Notes: generated by a model not told the origin, from the sequence alone. A DNA stretch of 64,000 nt from Amycolatopsis cihanbeyliensis (GCF_006715045.1 NZ_VFML01000001.1:2014501-2078500), one strand, 5' to 3'; counted from the stretch's first letter, positions 51,469 through 61,230 are shown. Program-made: numbers and translations.

Positions 51469-52889
51469 CCACCGGGACCACTCACGAGCGGGCCGCACGG
51501 CTGGTGTTCCCGAACGGTTTCGTCTGGGGCGCCGCCACGGCCGCCTACCAGATCGAGGGAGCGGCGACCGCGGACGGGCGCGGCATGTCCATTTGGGACA
51601 CTTTCGCGCACACGCCGGGGAAGGTGGCCGGCGGGGACAACGGGGACATCGCCACCGATCACTACCACCGGTTCCGCGCCGATGTCGCGCTGATGGCCGA
51701 GCTCGGGCTGGAGGCGTACCGGTTCTCGGTGTCCTGGCCGCGGGTGCGGCCAGGCGGTCGCGGCCCGGTCAACGAGGCCGGCCTGGACCACTACGAGCGA
51801 CTGGTGGACGAGTTGCTGAGCCACGACATCACCCCGGTGCTCACCCTGTACCACTGGGACCTGCCGCAGGAGCTGGAGGACGGGGGCGGCTGGGCCGCAC
51901 GGGACACCGCGTCCTGGTTCGCCGAGTACGCGGCCGTCGTGGCGGCCAGGCTCGGTGACCGGATCCCCTTGTGGACGACGCTGAACGAGCCGTGGTGCTC
52001 GGCTTTCCTCGGCTATTCCTCCGGGGTGCACGCGCCGGGAAGGACCGACGGCGGGCTGGCCCTGCGGGCCGCGCACCACCTGCTGCTCGCGCACGGCCTC
52101 GGCACCGAGGTGCTGCGCTCCGCGCTGCCCGCCACGGCGCGGATCTCGATCACGCTGAACCTGTGCGCGGTGACACCGGGCTCGGCGGGCGAGGGCGCGC
52201 AGGACGCGGTGCGCCGGATCGACGGGCTGGCCAACCGGTTGTTCCTCGATCCGCTGCTGCGCGGGCACTACCCCGCCGACGTGCGGCAGGACACCGCCGC
52301 GCTCACCGACTGGGGCTTCCTGCGGCCAGGGGACGAGCGGACCATCGCGGCCCCGATCGACCTGCTCGGCATCAACTACTACAGCCCGACCGTGGTGGAC
52401 GCGGGGTCCGAACCCGAACCGGAGCCCTCGGCGTGGCCGGGTTCGGAACACGTCCGGTTCCTCAGCAAACCGGGGCCGGCCACCGCCATGGGGTGGACCA
52501 TCGACGCGGGCGGGCTGCTGGCAGTGCTGCGCCGCGTGCACCGCGAGTACCCCAGCCTGCCCCTGATGATCACCGAGAACGGCGCGGCCTTCGACGACAC
52601 GCCGAGCCCGGAGGGCGGGATCGCGGACCCCGACCGCATCGCCTACCTGCGCGACCATCTCGCCGTGGCACACGAGGCCATCGAGTCCGGGGTCGACCTT
52701 CGGGGATACTTCGTATGGTCGTTGCTGGACAACTTCGAGTGGGCCTACGGGTATTCGAAGCGGTTCGGCATCGTCCACGTGGACTACCCGAGCCAGCGGC
52801 GCAGCCCGAAGGACAGCGCGCGCTGGTACCGGGAGGTGATCAGCACGAACGGCATCGACCCGCGAGGGGGCCTGCCGGGGGAGGCGTGA
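51465..52889 (+). CDS. GH1 beta-glucosidase
   Basis: The 474-residue cytoplasmic enzyme cleaves terminal beta-glucosides, probably the oligosaccharides brought in by the coupled ABC importer. The family 1 TIM barrel shows E175 in TLNEPW (acid/base) and E371 in ITENG (nucleophile), plus [11 protein letters not shown] and the [15 protein letters not shown] signature. No signal peptide is present. It is the last gene of the importer operon, as bglC is next to cebEFG in Streptomyces. Confidence 0.95.
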   Translation: MTTGTTHERAARLVFPNGFVWGAATAAYQIEGAATADGRGMSIWDTFAHTPGKVAGGDNGDIATDHYHRFRADVALMAELGLEAYRFSVSWPRVRPGGRGPVNEAGLDHYERLVDELLSHDITPVLTLYHWDLPQELEDGGGWAARDTASWFAEYAAVVAARLGDRIPLWTTLNEPWCSAFLGYSSGVHAPGRTDGGLALRAAHHLLLAHGLGTEVLRSALPATARISITLNLCAVTPGSAGEGAQDAVRRIDGLANRLFLDPLLRGHYPADVRQDTAALTDWGFLRPGDERTIAAPIDLLGINYYSPTVVDAGSEPEPEPSAWPGSEHVRFLSKPGPATAMGWTIDAGGLLAVLRRVHREYPSLPLMITENGAAFDDTPSPEGGIADPDRIAYLRDHLAVAHEAIESGVDLRGYFVWSLLDNFEWAYGYSKRFGIVHVDYPSQRRSPKDSARWYREVISTNGIDPRGGLPGEA

Positions 52890-53009
52890 CAGGCGTGACA
52901 GAGCGTCCGAAAGCCGCTCGGACCTACGGTGACGAGCGGAGGAACGCGCGCTCGGCGGAGCCCGCGAGCGGCGAGGCGGGGCGTATGACACCCCCTGGGT
53001 CAACCCGCG

Positions 53010-53053
53010 GCGGTCACGGTGACCGCAGGGCGCGCCCTCGGCCGGAGGCCCCG
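53010..53053. repeat. 36-bp element copy B with adjoining inverted repeat
   Basis: GCGGTCAC-G-GTGACCGC (53010-53026) is a perfect inverted repeat that runs into element B (53018-53053), the counterpart of the element at 48292. At its centre is the palindrome GGGCGCGCCC. It lies in the 268-bp gap before the LacI gene, which holds nothing else recognisable, and may be the lacI autoregulatory site. Confidence 0.55.
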
Positions 53054-53157
53054 CTGTCGGGGCGGCGGGGCGCGTGCCCTGGTGGCCATGCTCCGGGTCG
53101 TGCCGGGCGCCCCGTCGACACGGTCGCGGACGTGCGCGGAGCCGCGGAGGAGCGAGC

Positions 53158-54264
53158 ATGACCCGCGGAAGTGACGACCGCGATCGAACTCCGAACCCCG
53201 CCGAGCCGGTCGTGCCGCGCGTCTCCACACAAGCACTGGCAGAGGGGGAGGCACATCTGACGCGGCAGCAGCCGACGCTGGACACCGTGGCCGCCGAGGC
53301 CGGGGTGTCCCGCGCCACGGTCTCCCGGGTGATCAACGGGTCTCCCCGGGTTTCGCCCGAGGTCAAGGGCCTCGTCGAGCAGGCCATCGCGCGGGTGGGG
53401 TACGTGCCCAACCGCGCCGCGCGCAGCCTGGTGATGCGGCGGACCGACTCGGTCGCGCTGGTGATCAGGGAGCCGGATGCGACCGTGCTCGCCGACCCGT
53501 ACCTGGCGAACATCATCGTCGCCACCAGCCAGGCCCTCACCGGCACCGGCGTGCAGCTCGTGCTGGTGAACGCGCGTAACGACGACGAGCACGCGCGGGT
53601 GGCGGACTACGTGCGCAGCGGGCACGTCGACGGGGTGCTGCTGGCGTCCATGCACGGTGAGGACCCGCTGCCCGGGCTGCTGCTCGGCGCCGGCGTACCC
53701 ACCGTGGTCGGCGGCAGGCCGGCCGCACCGGTACCCGGCCTGTGCTACGTGGACGTGGACAACCCCGGCGGCGCGCAGCTCGCGACCGAGCGGCTGCTCG
53801 CCGCGGGTAGGCGGCGCATCGCCACCATCGCGGGGCCGGCGGACATGACCGCGGCCGCCGACCGGCTCACCGGCTTCCGGCGGGTGCTGGCCGCCGCCGG
53901 GCTGCCGGAAGGGACGGTCGCCTATGGTGAGTTCACCCGGGAGTCCGGGCAGGCTGCCATGGCCGGACTGCTGGAGCGGGAACCCGAGCTGGACGGGGTG
54001 TTCGCGGCCAACGACCTGATGGCGATCGGGGCGCTACGCGCGCTGCGCGCGGCCGGGCGGCGGGTCCCGGAGGATGTGGCCGTGGTCGGCTACGACGACA
54101 TCGAACCGGCGCAGCACACCGAACCCCCGCTGACCACCGTGCACCAGCCGGTGGTGGAGCAGGCGCGGATCATGACCGAACTGCTGCTCACCCAGATCAG
54201 CGGGCAGCGTGGCGGGGAGCCCGTGGTCTTGCCCACGCGACTCATCCAGCGTGACTCGGCGTAG
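53158..54264 (+). CDS. LacI-family transcriptional repressor
   Basis: The 368-residue protein has the LacI helix-turn-helix at about 40-62 (TLDTVAAEAGVSRATVSRVINGS) and the periplasmic-binding-protein-like effector domain from about 100. It follows the beta-glucosidase and is the likely regulator of the GH16 and importer genes in the manner of CebR/BglR, with a beta-gluco-oligosaccharide as inducer (inference). A 39-residue polar extension precedes the DNA-binding domain, longer than usual. GGAGGAG precedes the ATG at 53158. Confidence 0.92.
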   Translation: MTRGSDDRDRTPNPAEPVVPRVSTQALAEGEAHLTRQQPTLDTVAAEAGVSRATVSRVINGSPRVSPEVKGLVEQAIARVGYVPNRAARSLVMRRTDSVALVIREPDATVLADPYLANIIVATSQALTGTGVQLVLVNARNDDEHARVADYVRSGHVDGVLLASMHGEDPLPGLLLGAGVPTVVGGRPAAPVPGLCYVDVDNPGGAQLATERLLAAGRRRIATIAGPADMTAAADRLTGFRRVLAAAGLPEGTVAYGEFTRESGQAAMAGLLEREPELDGVFAANDLMAIGALRALRAAGRRVPEDVAVVGYDDIEPAQHTEPPLTTVHQPVVEQARIMTELLLTQISGQRGGEPVVLPTRLIQRDSA

Positions 54265-54278
54265 TGGTAGCGTTCTCG
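54265..54278. promoter_or_regulatory. LacI-type operator-like site after lacI
   Basis: TGGTAGCGTTCTCG fits TGnnAnCGnTnnCA except at the last base, like the site before the GH16 gene. It directly follows the lacI stop and precedes the metal-chelate importer, so it may tie that operon to the LacI protein or be fortuitous. Confidence 0.35.
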
Positions 54279-54279
54279 T

Positions 54280-54304
54280 GCTGGTCAGCAGGCCGCCGAC
54301 CAGC
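54280..54304 (+). terminator. Hairpin after lacI
   Basis: GCTGGTC (54280-54286) pairs with GACCAGC (54298-54304), a perfect 7-bp stem with an 11-base loop, 15 bases after the lacI stop. It could be a weak terminator separating lacI from the next operon; no T-run follows. Confidence 0.4.
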
Positions 54305-54365
54305 CCGCGCACCGGTATCGAGCCCGTATCCCGGGCCGGGCCGGCCGACCAGCCGAGGTTCCACC

Positions 54366-55319
54366 ATGCCGCACCCTCGCCCCACGCTCGCCACGCTGCT
54401 CCTGCTCGGCGTCCTCGCCCTGGCCGGTTGCGCCGACCGCGAGGAGCCCGCCGGTACCGAGGGTGACGACTCCGGGGCCTTCCCGGTGGAGGTGCAGGCG
54501 GAGGGAGCCCCCGCGGTCACCCTGGAGACCCGGCCGGAGCGGATCGTGTCGCTGTCCCCGGTCGCCACCGAGACGCTGTACGCGGTGGGAGCCGGTGCGC
54601 AGGTGGTGGCGGTCGACGCGGTCTCGAACCACCCCGAGCAGGCACCGACCACGGAGCTGTCCGGGTTGAACCCCGACCCGGAGGCCATCCTCGCGCACCA
54701 ACCCGATCTGGTCGTGGTCAACGCCGACCTGGAGAACAAGCTGGCCGACGCGCTGGCCCCGACCGGAACGAAGACGCTGGTGCTGCCGGCCGCGGCCACC
54801 CTGGACGCCGCGTACCGGCAGTTCGAGCTGCTCGGCACGGCCACCGGGCACCGGGCCGAGGGCGAGGACCTGGCGCGCCGGACCCGGGAGGACCTGGCCA
54901 AGATCGTCGCGGACACGCCGGAACCCGAGCAGCCGCTCACCTACTACCACGAGGTGGACGAGACCTTCTACAGCGTGACCTCGACCACCTTCATCGGGCA
55001 GGTGTACGACCGGTTCGGGCTGACCAACATCGCCGACGGCGACGACCCGAACGCCGCGGGCGGGTACCCGCAGCTTTCCGCCGAGACGATCCTGCGGGCG
55101 GACCCGGACCTGATCTTCCTGGCCGACACCGTGTGCTGCGGGCAGAACGCCGAGACCGTCGCGCAGCGGCCCGGCTGGGACACGCTGACCGCCGTACGGG
55201 AGGGCCGGGTGGTGGAGCTGAATGACGACATCGCCTCCCGGTGGAGCCCGCGGGTCGTCGACTTCGCCCGTGCCGTGTCCGAGGCGGTGACCACCGCGGT
55301 GGCCGGGACGAGCGAGTAG
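54366..55319 (+). CDS. FecB/BtuF-type metal-chelate binding lipoprotein
   Basis: The 317-residue protein is a lipoprotein (lipobox LAGC, C22) with the two-lobed class III fold: RPERIVSLSPVATETLYAVGAG starts lobe 1 and DLIFLADTVCCGQ is in lobe 2. It feeds the FecCD permease and ATPase that follow. Such systems import iron-siderophores, haem or cobalamin; some actinobacterial trios are annotated as F420-0 transporters. I cannot choose the ligand. No riboswitch or IdeR/DmdR box was recognised upstream. ATG at 54366 has no strong ribosome site. Confidence 0.85.
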   Translation: MPHPRPTLATLLLLGVLALAGCADREEPAGTEGDDSGAFPVEVQAEGAPAVTLETRPERIVSLSPVATETLYAVGAGAQVVAVDAVSNHPEQAPTTELSGLNPDPEAILAHQPDLVVVNADLENKLADALAPTGTKTLVLPAAATLDAAYRQFELLGTATGHRAEGEDLARRTREDLAKIVADTPEPEQPLTYYHEVDETFYSVTSTTFIGQVYDRFGLTNIADGDDPNAAGGYPQLSAETILRADPDLIFLADTVCCGQNAETVAQRPGWDTLTAVREGRVVELNDDIASRWSPRVVDFARAVSEAVTTAVAGTSE

Positions 55320-55320
55320 C

Positions 55321-56349
55321 TTGTCCCGCACCACCTCGCTGCGACCTCGCACGGTCGTCATCGGCCTGCTGGTCCTGGTCCTCGTCATGCTGGCGACCGT
55401 GCTGGTGGGCGCGAGCGACCTCGGCTGGCGGCGGGTACTCGCCGAGATCGCGGCCCAGCTGACCGGCGGCACCTCCCCGCTTTCCGAGCGGGAGGCGGCG
55501 ATCGTCTGGCAGCTCCGGGTGCCGAGGGTGCTGCTGGCCGGCCTGGTCGGGGCGGCGCTGGCCAGTTCCGGGGCGGCGTTCCAGGGCGTCTTCCGCAACC
55601 CGCTCGCCGATCCGTACCTGCTCGGTGCCGCCGCGGGGGCCGGGATGGCGGCCACCATCGTGGTGGTCCTCGCGCCCGCCACCACCGACTGGATCGTCGG
55701 GCCGCTGCCGATCGCCGCGTTCGCCGGTGCGTTGCTCGGCGTGGGGCTGAGCTGGCTGCTCGGCCGGTCCTCCGGCGGTACCGGCACCGCGACGCTGCTA
55801 CTGGCCGGGGTGGCGGTCGCCGCGTTTCTCACCGCCGTGCAGACCTTCGTGCAGCAGCTCAACACCGAGACGATCCGGCAGGTGTACACCTGGATGCTCG
55901 GCGGGCTGAACGTCAGCGGCTGGCGGGAGGTACTGCTGGCGCTGCCGTACGTGGCGACCGCGGCCGTGGTGCTCTGCCTGTGCGCCCGCCTGCTGGACGT
56001 GCTGACCCTCGGGGACGCGGAGGCGTCCTCGCTCGGCGTCCGGCCCGGCCGGGTACGGCTGCTGCTGCTCGCGGCGGCCTCGCTGGCCACCGCCGCCGCG
56101 GTGGCGGTGAGCGGGCTGATCGGCTTCGTCGGCATCGTGGTGCCGCACCTGGTGCGGCTGCTGGCGGGCGCGAGCTACCGGGTGATCGTGCCACTGTCCC
56201 TGATCGGTGGCGCGGTCTTCCTGATCGTGGCCGATCACATCGCGAGCACCGTGCTGCCCGGCGAGCTGCCGCTGGGCGTGGTCACGGCCTTCGCCGGCGC
56301 CCCCTTCTTCCTGCTCATCCTGCGCACCACGAGGACCCGCATGCCATGA
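55321..56349 (+). CDS. FecCD/BtuC-family ABC permease
   Basis: The 342-residue protein has eight to ten transmembrane helices and family motifs RVPRVLLAGLVGAALASSGAAFQGVFRNPLADPYLLGAAAGAG and LIGFVGIVVPHLVRLL. It is the channel of the importer, probably as a homodimer. The start is a TTG one base after the binding-protein stop; no better in-frame start precedes the first helix. Its stop overlaps the ATPase start by ATGA. Confidence 0.9.
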   Translation: MSRTTSLRPRTVVIGLLVLVLVMLATVLVGASDLGWRRVLAEIAAQLTGGTSPLSEREAAIVWQLRVPRVLLAGLVGAALASSGAAFQGVFRNPLADPYLLGAAAGAGMAATIVVVLAPATTDWIVGPLPIAAFAGALLGVGLSWLLGRSSGGTGTATLLLAGVAVAAFLTAVQTFVQQLNTETIRQVYTWMLGGLNVSGWREVLLALPYVATAAVVLCLCARLLDVLTLGDAEASSLGVRPGRVRLLLLAAASLATAAAVAVSGLIGFVGIVVPHLVRLLAGASYRVIVPLSLIGGAVFLIVADHIASTVLPGELPLGVVTAFAGAPFFLLILRTTRTRMP

Positions 56350-57140
56350 ACGCCACAGTCAGCGCGCTCCGGCTGCGCGGGGTCGGTGCGGGGTACGAGG
56401 GTCGGCGGGTGGTGCACGACGTCTCGGCGGAGGTGGCCCAGGGCGGCTGGCTGGCGATCGTCGGGCCGAACGGGTCGGGCAAGTCGACCCTGCTCAAGGC
56501 GGTGGCCGGGCTGGTCGCGGCCGCGGGCACCATCGAGCTGCATGGCACGCCGGGGAGCTCGATGTCCCGCAGGGAGAAGGCCCGCGAGGTGGGCTACGCG
56601 CCGCAGGATCCCGCACTACCGGAAGGGCTCACCGTCACCGACTACGTCCTGCTCGGCCGCACCCCGCACCTGGGCACCCTCGCGCGGGAAAGCTCCCGCG
56701 ATCTGTCCATTGTGGAGGAAGTGCTGTCGAGGCTGGACCTGGACGGCCTGGCGGGCAGGTCGTTGGGCACGCTGTCCGGTGGCGAGCGGCAGCGGGCGGT
56801 ACTGGCCAGGGTGCTCGCGCAGCGCACCAGGCTGCTGCTGCTCGACGAACCGACCACCGGGCTGGACGTCGGGCACGCGCAGGCGCTGCTCGAGCTGGTC
56901 GACCGGCTCCGTCGCGAGGACGGCATCACCGTGGTCTCCACCCTGCACGACCTCACCTTCGCCGCGCAGTACGCGAACCAGGTGCTGCTGCTGGACGGTG
57001 GCGAGGTCGTCGCGGCGGGTCCCGCGTCCGAGGTGGTCACCGCCGAGCGGCTCGCCCGGCACTACGACGCCACCGTCGAGGTCCTCACCTCGACCCACGG
57101 CAACCTGGTCGTCGCCCCCACCCGTCCCCCGCCGCGGTGA
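56346..57140 (+). CDS. ABC transporter ATP-binding protein (FecE/BtuD-like)
   Basis: The 264-residue ATPase powers the preceding permease. It shows Walker A GPNGSGKST at 40-48, signature LSGGERQRAVLAR, Walker B LLLLDEPTTGLD and the switch His in VSTLHDLTF. It ends 4 bp before the convergent lgt gene. Confidence 0.93.
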   Translation: MNATVSALRLRGVGAGYEGRRVVHDVSAEVAQGGWLAIVGPNGSGKSTLLKAVAGLVAAAGTIELHGTPGSSMSRREKAREVGYAPQDPALPEGLTVTDYVLLGRTPHLGTLARESSRDLSIVEEVLSRLDLDGLAGRSLGTLSGGERQRAVLARVLAQRTRLLLLDEPTTGLDVGHAQALLELVDRLRREDGITVVSTLHDLTFAAQYANQVLLLDGGEVVAAGPASEVVTAERLARHYDATVEVLTSTHGNLVVAPTRPPPR

Positions 57141-57144
57141 GTGG

Positions 57145-58188
57145 TTACTGGCCGGGTTCGACCTTGCGTTCCTCGGTGGAGGGGGTCTCGCCGGAGTCCG
57201 GGGACGGGTCGGCTTCCTCGGCCTTCCCGGCTTCCGTGGCTTCGGGGGTCTCCCCGGCGGTGTCGTCGGGATCCGGCTGGGCCGCGGTGCCGCCGCCGTC
57301 GTCCTCGGTGCCACGGTCCCGCAGGGTCTCCGGGGCCTCCCTGGGCCCACGCTTCGCGGCGAGCACGATGTAGAGCACCGCGCCGGCGAACACCAGGATC
57401 GAGGCCCAGACGTTCACCCGCAGCCCGAGAATGTGGTTGGCGGTGTCGGCGCGCATCAGCTCGATCCAGAACCGGCCGGCGGTGTAGCCCGCCACGTACA
57501 GCGCGAACGCCCGGCCGTGCCCGAGCCGGAACCGGCGGTCGGCCCACACCACCAGCAGGGCGACGCCGAGGTTCCACAGCAACTCGTAGAGGAAGGTGGG
57601 GTGCACGACCTTCTCCACGGTATCCAGCGCCACGCCGCCGATCGGGTCGCTCAGCCCGGTCGACGGGTCCACCCGCGGGTAGATCTCCAGGCCCCACGGG
57701 ACATCGGTCTCCCGGCCGTAGAGTTCCTGGTTGAAGTAGTTGCCCAGCCTGCCCACGGCCTGCGCGACCACGATGCCGGGGGCGACCGCGTCGGCCACGG
57801 CGGGCAGCGGGATTCCCTTCCGGCGGCAGGCGATCCACGCACCGACCCCACCGAGCGCGATCGCACCCCAGATACCGAGCCCGCCGTCCCAGATCTTCAG
57901 TGCGTCGAGCGGGTTCCTGCCCTCGCCGAAGTAGAGCTGGTAGTCGGTGATGACGTGGTACAGGCGGCCACCGATGAGCCCGAACGGCACGGCGAACACG
58001 GCGATGTCGATGATGGCGCCCTTGGTGCCGCCACGCTGCATCCAGCGGCGCTCACCCCACCAGATCGCGATGACGATACCGGCGATGATGCACAGCGCGT
58101 AGGCGCGGATCGGGATCGGCCCCAGTTGCCACACCCCGCGGTCGGGGCTCGGGATGTTGGCGAGGAAGGCTGCGGTCGCGGAATGCAC
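57145..58188 (-). CDS. lgt: Prolipoprotein diacylglyceryl transferase
   Basis: Lgt transfers diacylglycerol to the lipobox cysteine of prolipoproteins, the first step of lipoprotein maturation, in the membrane. The 347-residue protein has seven hydrophobic helices, the GRLYHVITD segment and the Lgt signature GRLGNYFNQELYG with its conserved Arg and Asn. A C-terminal acidic Glu/Asp/Thr-rich tail of about 65 residues is predicted disordered and is typical of actinobacterial Lgt. It lies downstream of trpA, a conserved actinobacterial order. Confidence 0.95.
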   Translation of the reverse strand: MHSATAAFLANIPSPDRGVWQLGPIPIRAYALCIIAGIVIAIWWGERRWMQRGGTKGAIIDIAVFAVPFGLIGGRLYHVITDYQLYFGEGRNPLDALKIWDGGLGIWGAIALGGVGAWIACRRKGIPLPAVADAVAPGIVVAQAVGRLGNYFNQELYGRETDVPWGLEIYPRVDPSTGLSDPIGGVALDTVEKVVHPTFLYELLWNLGVALLVVWADRRFRLGHGRAFALYVAGYTAGRFWIELMRADTANHILGLRVNVWASILVFAGAVLYIVLAAKRGPREAPETLRDRGTEDDGGGTAAQPDPDDTAGETPEATEAGKAEEADPSPDSGETPSTEERKVEPGQ

Positions 58189-58230
58189 GGGGTCACCGTA
58201 GCGCGCTCCGCCACCCTCCCCCGGCCCGGT

Positions 58231-58313
58231 GCCCTGAACGTGGCTTTCGCAGCGTTGAACGTCGCGAACGTGGCGTTTGGGACGTCTGACGTCCTGAACG
58301 CCACGTTCAGGGC
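58231..58313. repeat. Nested palindromic intergenic element after trpA
   Basis: An outer perfect 14-bp inverted repeat pairs GCCCTGAACGTGGC (58231-58244) with GCCACGTTCAGGGC (58300-58313). Inside, GAACGTGGCGTT (58265-58276) pairs with AACGCCACGTTC (58298-58309), and GGGACGTC with GACGTCC near the centre, so alternative hairpins are possible. It ends 8 bp from the trpA stop and may terminate trp transcription. GAACGTGGCGTTC-like intergenic repeats are familiar from Amycolatopsis-type genomes (recollection). Confidence 0.75.
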
Positions 58314-58320
58314 CTCTTGC

Positions 58321-59100
58321 TCAGCGGGTGCGGACGCCGTCGGCGAGCTCGGCGGAAAGGGTACGCACGGCCTCCGCGCCCTCGGCGGCCTTGGTGACCA
58401 GGGCCGAACCCACGATCACCGCGTCGGCGAAGCCGGCGACCTCGGCGGCCTGCTCGCCCGAACGGACGCCGAGGCCGACGCCGATCGGCAGCTCGGTATG
58501 AGACCGCGCGCGACGCACCAGCTCGGCCGCCTGCGTGCCGACGCTGTCCCTGGCACCGGTGACCCCCATGACCGCCGTGGCGTAGACGAAGCCCGAGCAG
58601 GACTCCACGGTGTAGGCGATCCGCTCCTCCGAGGAGGAGGGAGCGAGCAGGAAGATCCGGTCCAGCCCGTGCGTGGTGGACGCCGCCAGCCAGTCCCCCG
58701 CCTCGTCCGGGGTGAGGTCCGGGGTGATCATGCCGAGGCCACCGGCCGCGGCCAGATCACGGGCGAACGCGTCCACCCCGTAGCGGCGCACCGGATTCCA
58801 GTAGGTCATCACCACGGCGCGGCCCCCGTGGGCGGACACCGACTCCACCACCTCGAACAGGTGCTTCAGCCGGAAACCCGCGGTGAGCGCGGCATCGGCC
58901 GCCGCCTGGATGGTCGGACCGTCCATCACCGGGTCCGAGTAGGGCACCCCGACCTCGACCAGGTCGGCCCCGCCGTCGACCATCGCGGCGAGCAGGTCCT
59001 TGGAGCCCTCGACGGTCGGGTATCCGGCGGGTAGGTACCCCACCAGCGCGCCCCGGTTCTCCGCGCGAGTCTGCTTGAACAGGTCGTCCAGCCCGCTCAC
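58321..59100 (-). CDS. trpA: Tryptophan synthase alpha subunit
   Basis: TrpA splits indole-3-glycerol phosphate to indole and glyceraldehyde-3-phosphate; indole passes through a tunnel to TrpB. The 259-residue TIM barrel has the catalytic E49 and D60 in [18 protein letters not shown] and the phosphate-binding [10 protein letters not shown] region. Its ATG overlaps the trpB stop (ATGA). Confidence 0.96.
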   Translation of the reverse strand: MSGLDDLFKQTRAENRGALVGYLPAGYPTVEGSKDLLAAMVDGGADLVEVGVPYSDPVMDGPTIQAAADAALTAGFRLKHLFEVVESVSAHGGRAVVMTYWNPVRRYGVDAFARDLAAAGGLGMITPDLTPDEAGDWLAASTTHGLDRIFLLAPSSSEERIAYTVESCSGFVYATAVMGVTGARDSVGTQAAELVRRARSHTELPIGVGLGVRSGEQAAEVAGFADAVIVGSALVTKAAEGAEAVRTLSAELADGVRTR

Positions 59101-60356
59101 AACTTCTCCTCATCCACGAGACCGAAGTACCGGGCGGCGGTGTCCACGTCCTTGTCCCCGCGACCGGAGAGGCTGACCAGGATGTGCGCGCCGGGACCGA
59201 GTTCCCGGCCCAGCTTCAGGGCACCGGCGAGGGCGTGCGCCGACTCGATCGCCGGGATGATCCCCTCGGTGCGGGACAGCAGCTGGAACGCATCCATCGC
59301 CTCGGCATCGGTGACCGCGCGGTACTCGGCGCGACCGGTGTCCTTCAGCCAGGAGTGCTCCGGCCCCACGCCGGGGTAGTCCAGCCCGGCGGAGATCGAG
59401 TACGCCTCGATCGTCTGCCCGTCCTCGTCCTGCAGCAGGTAGGACAGCGCGCCGTGCAGGGTGCCCGGCGTCCCCTCGGTCAGCGTGGCGCCGTGCTCAC
59501 CACTGTCCACGCCCTTGCCGCCGGGTTCGAGCCCGATCAGCCGGACACCGGGGTCGTCGATGAAGCCGTGGAAGATGCCGATCGCGTTGGAGCCGCCCCC
59601 GACGCAGGCCGTCACGGCGTCCGGCAGCCTGCCGGTGAGCTCCAGGATCTGCCTGCGCGCCTCCTCGCCGATCACCTTGTGGAAGTTGCGCACCATCACC
59701 GGGAACGGGTGCGCGCCCGCCGCGGTGCCCAGCAGGTAGTGCGTGGTGTCCACATTGGTCACCCAGTCCCGCAGCGCCTCGTTGATCGCGTCCTTGAGCG
59801 TGCGTGACCCGGTGTTCACCGGCACGACCTCCGCACCGAGCAACCGCATCCTGGCGACGTTCAACGCCTGCCGCTCGGTGTCCACCTCGCCCATGTAGAC
59901 CACGCAGTCCAGGTCGAGCAGGGCGCAGGCGGTGGCGGTCGCCACCCCGTGCTGCCCGGCACCGGTCTCGGCGATGACCCGCTTCTTGCCCATGCGCTTG
60001 GTGAGCAGCGCCTGACCCAGCACATTGTTGATCTTGTGGGATCCGGTGTGGTTGAGATCCTCCCGCTTGAGGAAGACCCGCGCTCCACCGGCGTGCTCGG
60101 CGAACCGCGGTGCCTCGGTGAGCAGCGAGGGCCTGCCCGCGTACCCGGAGAGCAGGCGGGCGAACTCCGCGGTGAACTCCGGGTCGATCCGTGCCTTGTC
60201 GTACTCCGCCGCCAGTTCGTCCAGCGCGCCGATCAGCGCCTCCGGCATGAACCGTCCGCCGTACGGCCCGAAGTGGCCGCGCTCGTCCGGATCGTGCTCG
60301 CCGTGCGGTGTCGCCGTGTCGGGCGTGTCCTCGCTCACCGGCTCGGCCTCGGACAT
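59097..60356 (-). CDS. trpB: Tryptophan synthase beta subunit
   Basis: This PLP enzyme joins indole and serine to give tryptophan. The 419-residue protein has the PLP lysine K108 in HTGSHKINN, the GAGQHG catalytic loop and the phosphate-binding GGGSNAIG. The first 25 residues are an acidic extension beyond the E. coli start. The start overlaps the end of trpC by 22 bp, so translation is coupled. Between trpC and trpB there is no room for the small trpM gene found in Streptomyces. Confidence 0.97.
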   Translation of the reverse strand: MSEAEPVSEDTPDTATPHGEHDPDERGHFGPYGGRFMPEALIGALDELAAEYDKARIDPEFTAEFARLLSGYAGRPSLLTEAPRFAEHAGGARVFLKREDLNHTGSHKINNVLGQALLTKRMGKKRVIAETGAGQHGVATATACALLDLDCVVYMGEVDTERQALNVARMRLLGAEVVPVNTGSRTLKDAINEALRDWVTNVDTTHYLLGTAAGAHPFPVMVRNFHKVIGEEARRQILELTGRLPDAVTACVGGGSNAIGIFHGFIDDPGVRLIGLEPGGKGVDSGEHGATLTEGTPGTLHGALSYLLQDEDGQTIEAYSISAGLDYPGVGPEHSWLKDTGRAEYRAVTDAEAMDAFQLLSRTEGIIPAIESAHALAGALKLGRELGPGAHILVSLSGRGDKDVDTAARYFGLVDEEKL

Positions 60357-61144
60357 GCCGGATGCGAACCGGCCGTGACCAGTTTCACCAGCGCGCCCTT
60401 CGGGTCGTCCGAGGCGACCAGCCCCTCGCCGACCAGCACGGCGTCCGCGCCGTGCCCGGCGTAGGCCATCAGGTCACCCGGCCCGCGCACCCCGGACTCG
60501 GCGATCTTGAGCACCTCCGTCGGCAAGCCGGGGGCCAGCCGGGAGAAGACGTCCCGGTCCACCTCGAGGGTGTGCAGGTTACGGGCGTTGATGCCGATCA
60601 CCCGGGCCCCCGCTTCCAGCGCCCGGTCGGCCTCCTCGGCGTTGTGCACCTCGACCAGCGCGGTCATGCCCAGGGACTCCACCCGGTCCAGCAACGACAC
60701 CAGCGCGTTCTGCTCGAGCGCCGCCACGATCAGCAGCACCATGTCCGCGCCGTGCATCCTGGCCTCGTGCACCTGGTACGGGCTGACGATGAAGTCCTTG
60801 CGCAGCAAGGGAACATCGACCACGGCACGTACCGCGTCGAAGTCGGCGAGCGACCCGCCGAAGCGGCGCTGCTCGGTGAGCACGCTGATCACCTTGGCGC
60901 CGGCCTCCTCGTAGTCCTTCGCCAGCGCGGCCGGATCGGCGATCGACGCGAGGTCACCCTTGGACGGGCTGCGCCGCTTGACCTCGGCGATGACGCCGAT
61001 GGCCGGGTCGTGCAGAGCCGCCATCGCGTCCCGCGGCGGGGGCGCCTCGGCGGCGCGGCGCTTGAGCTCGTCGAGCGGCAGGGCCGCCTCCCGTTCCGCG
61101 AGATCGGCCCGTACGTCGGCGACGATGTCTTCGAGAACGCTCAC
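60335..61144 (-). CDS. trpC: Indole-3-glycerol phosphate synthase
   Basis: TrpC closes the indole ring from carboxyphenylaminodeoxyribulose phosphate. The 269-residue TIM barrel has [13 protein letters not shown] (catalytic E and K), [12 protein letters not shown] and [13 protein letters not shown] with IAESGVR. I prefer the GTG at 61144 ([12 protein letters not shown]) over ATG 61150: GAGG lies 7 bases before the GTG but only 1 base before the ATG, and homologues start MSVLE. That GTG overlaps the stop of an 18-codon upstream frame (GTGA). No trpD or trpF is in the window. Confidence 0.95.
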   Translation of the reverse strand: MSVLEDIVADVRADLAEREAALPLDELKRRAAEAPPPRDAMAALHDPAIGVIAEVKRRSPSKGDLASIADPAALAKDYEEAGAKVISVLTEQRRFGGSLADFDAVRAVVDVPLLRKDFIVSPYQVHEARMHGADMVLLIVAALEQNALVSLLDRVESLGMTALVEVHNAEEADRALEAGARVIGINARNLHTLEVDRDVFSRLAPGLPTEVLKIAESGVRGPGDLMAYAGHGADAVLVGEGLVASDDPKGALVKLVTAGSHPACPRPSR

Positions 61145-61197
61145 CGGCATGCCTCGCCGGCGGTCGCGTTCATTGGTTCACTCGCAAGGTGGCTCAC
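61141..61197 (-). CDS. Possible 18-aa upstream ORF coupled to trpC
   Basis: A frame of 18 codons ([16 protein letters not shown] core) starts with GTG at 61197, five bases after a good GGAAGG ribosome site, and its TGA overlaps the preferred trpC start as GTGA. It contains no Trp codon, so it is not a classical trp attenuator peptide. It may couple ribosome loading to trpC. It could instead be chance; size alone cannot settle it. Confidence 0.35.
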   Translation of the reverse strand: MSHLASEPMNATAGEACR

Positions 61198-61230
61198 AAA
61201 AACCTTCCCCTTCCCGCCGAAATGATGCTA

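Noticed and set aside
54265..54365. Possible cobalamin riboswitch before the BtuF-like gene
   Set aside because: The gap is about 100 bases, too short for the element, and no B12-box-like sequence was seen.
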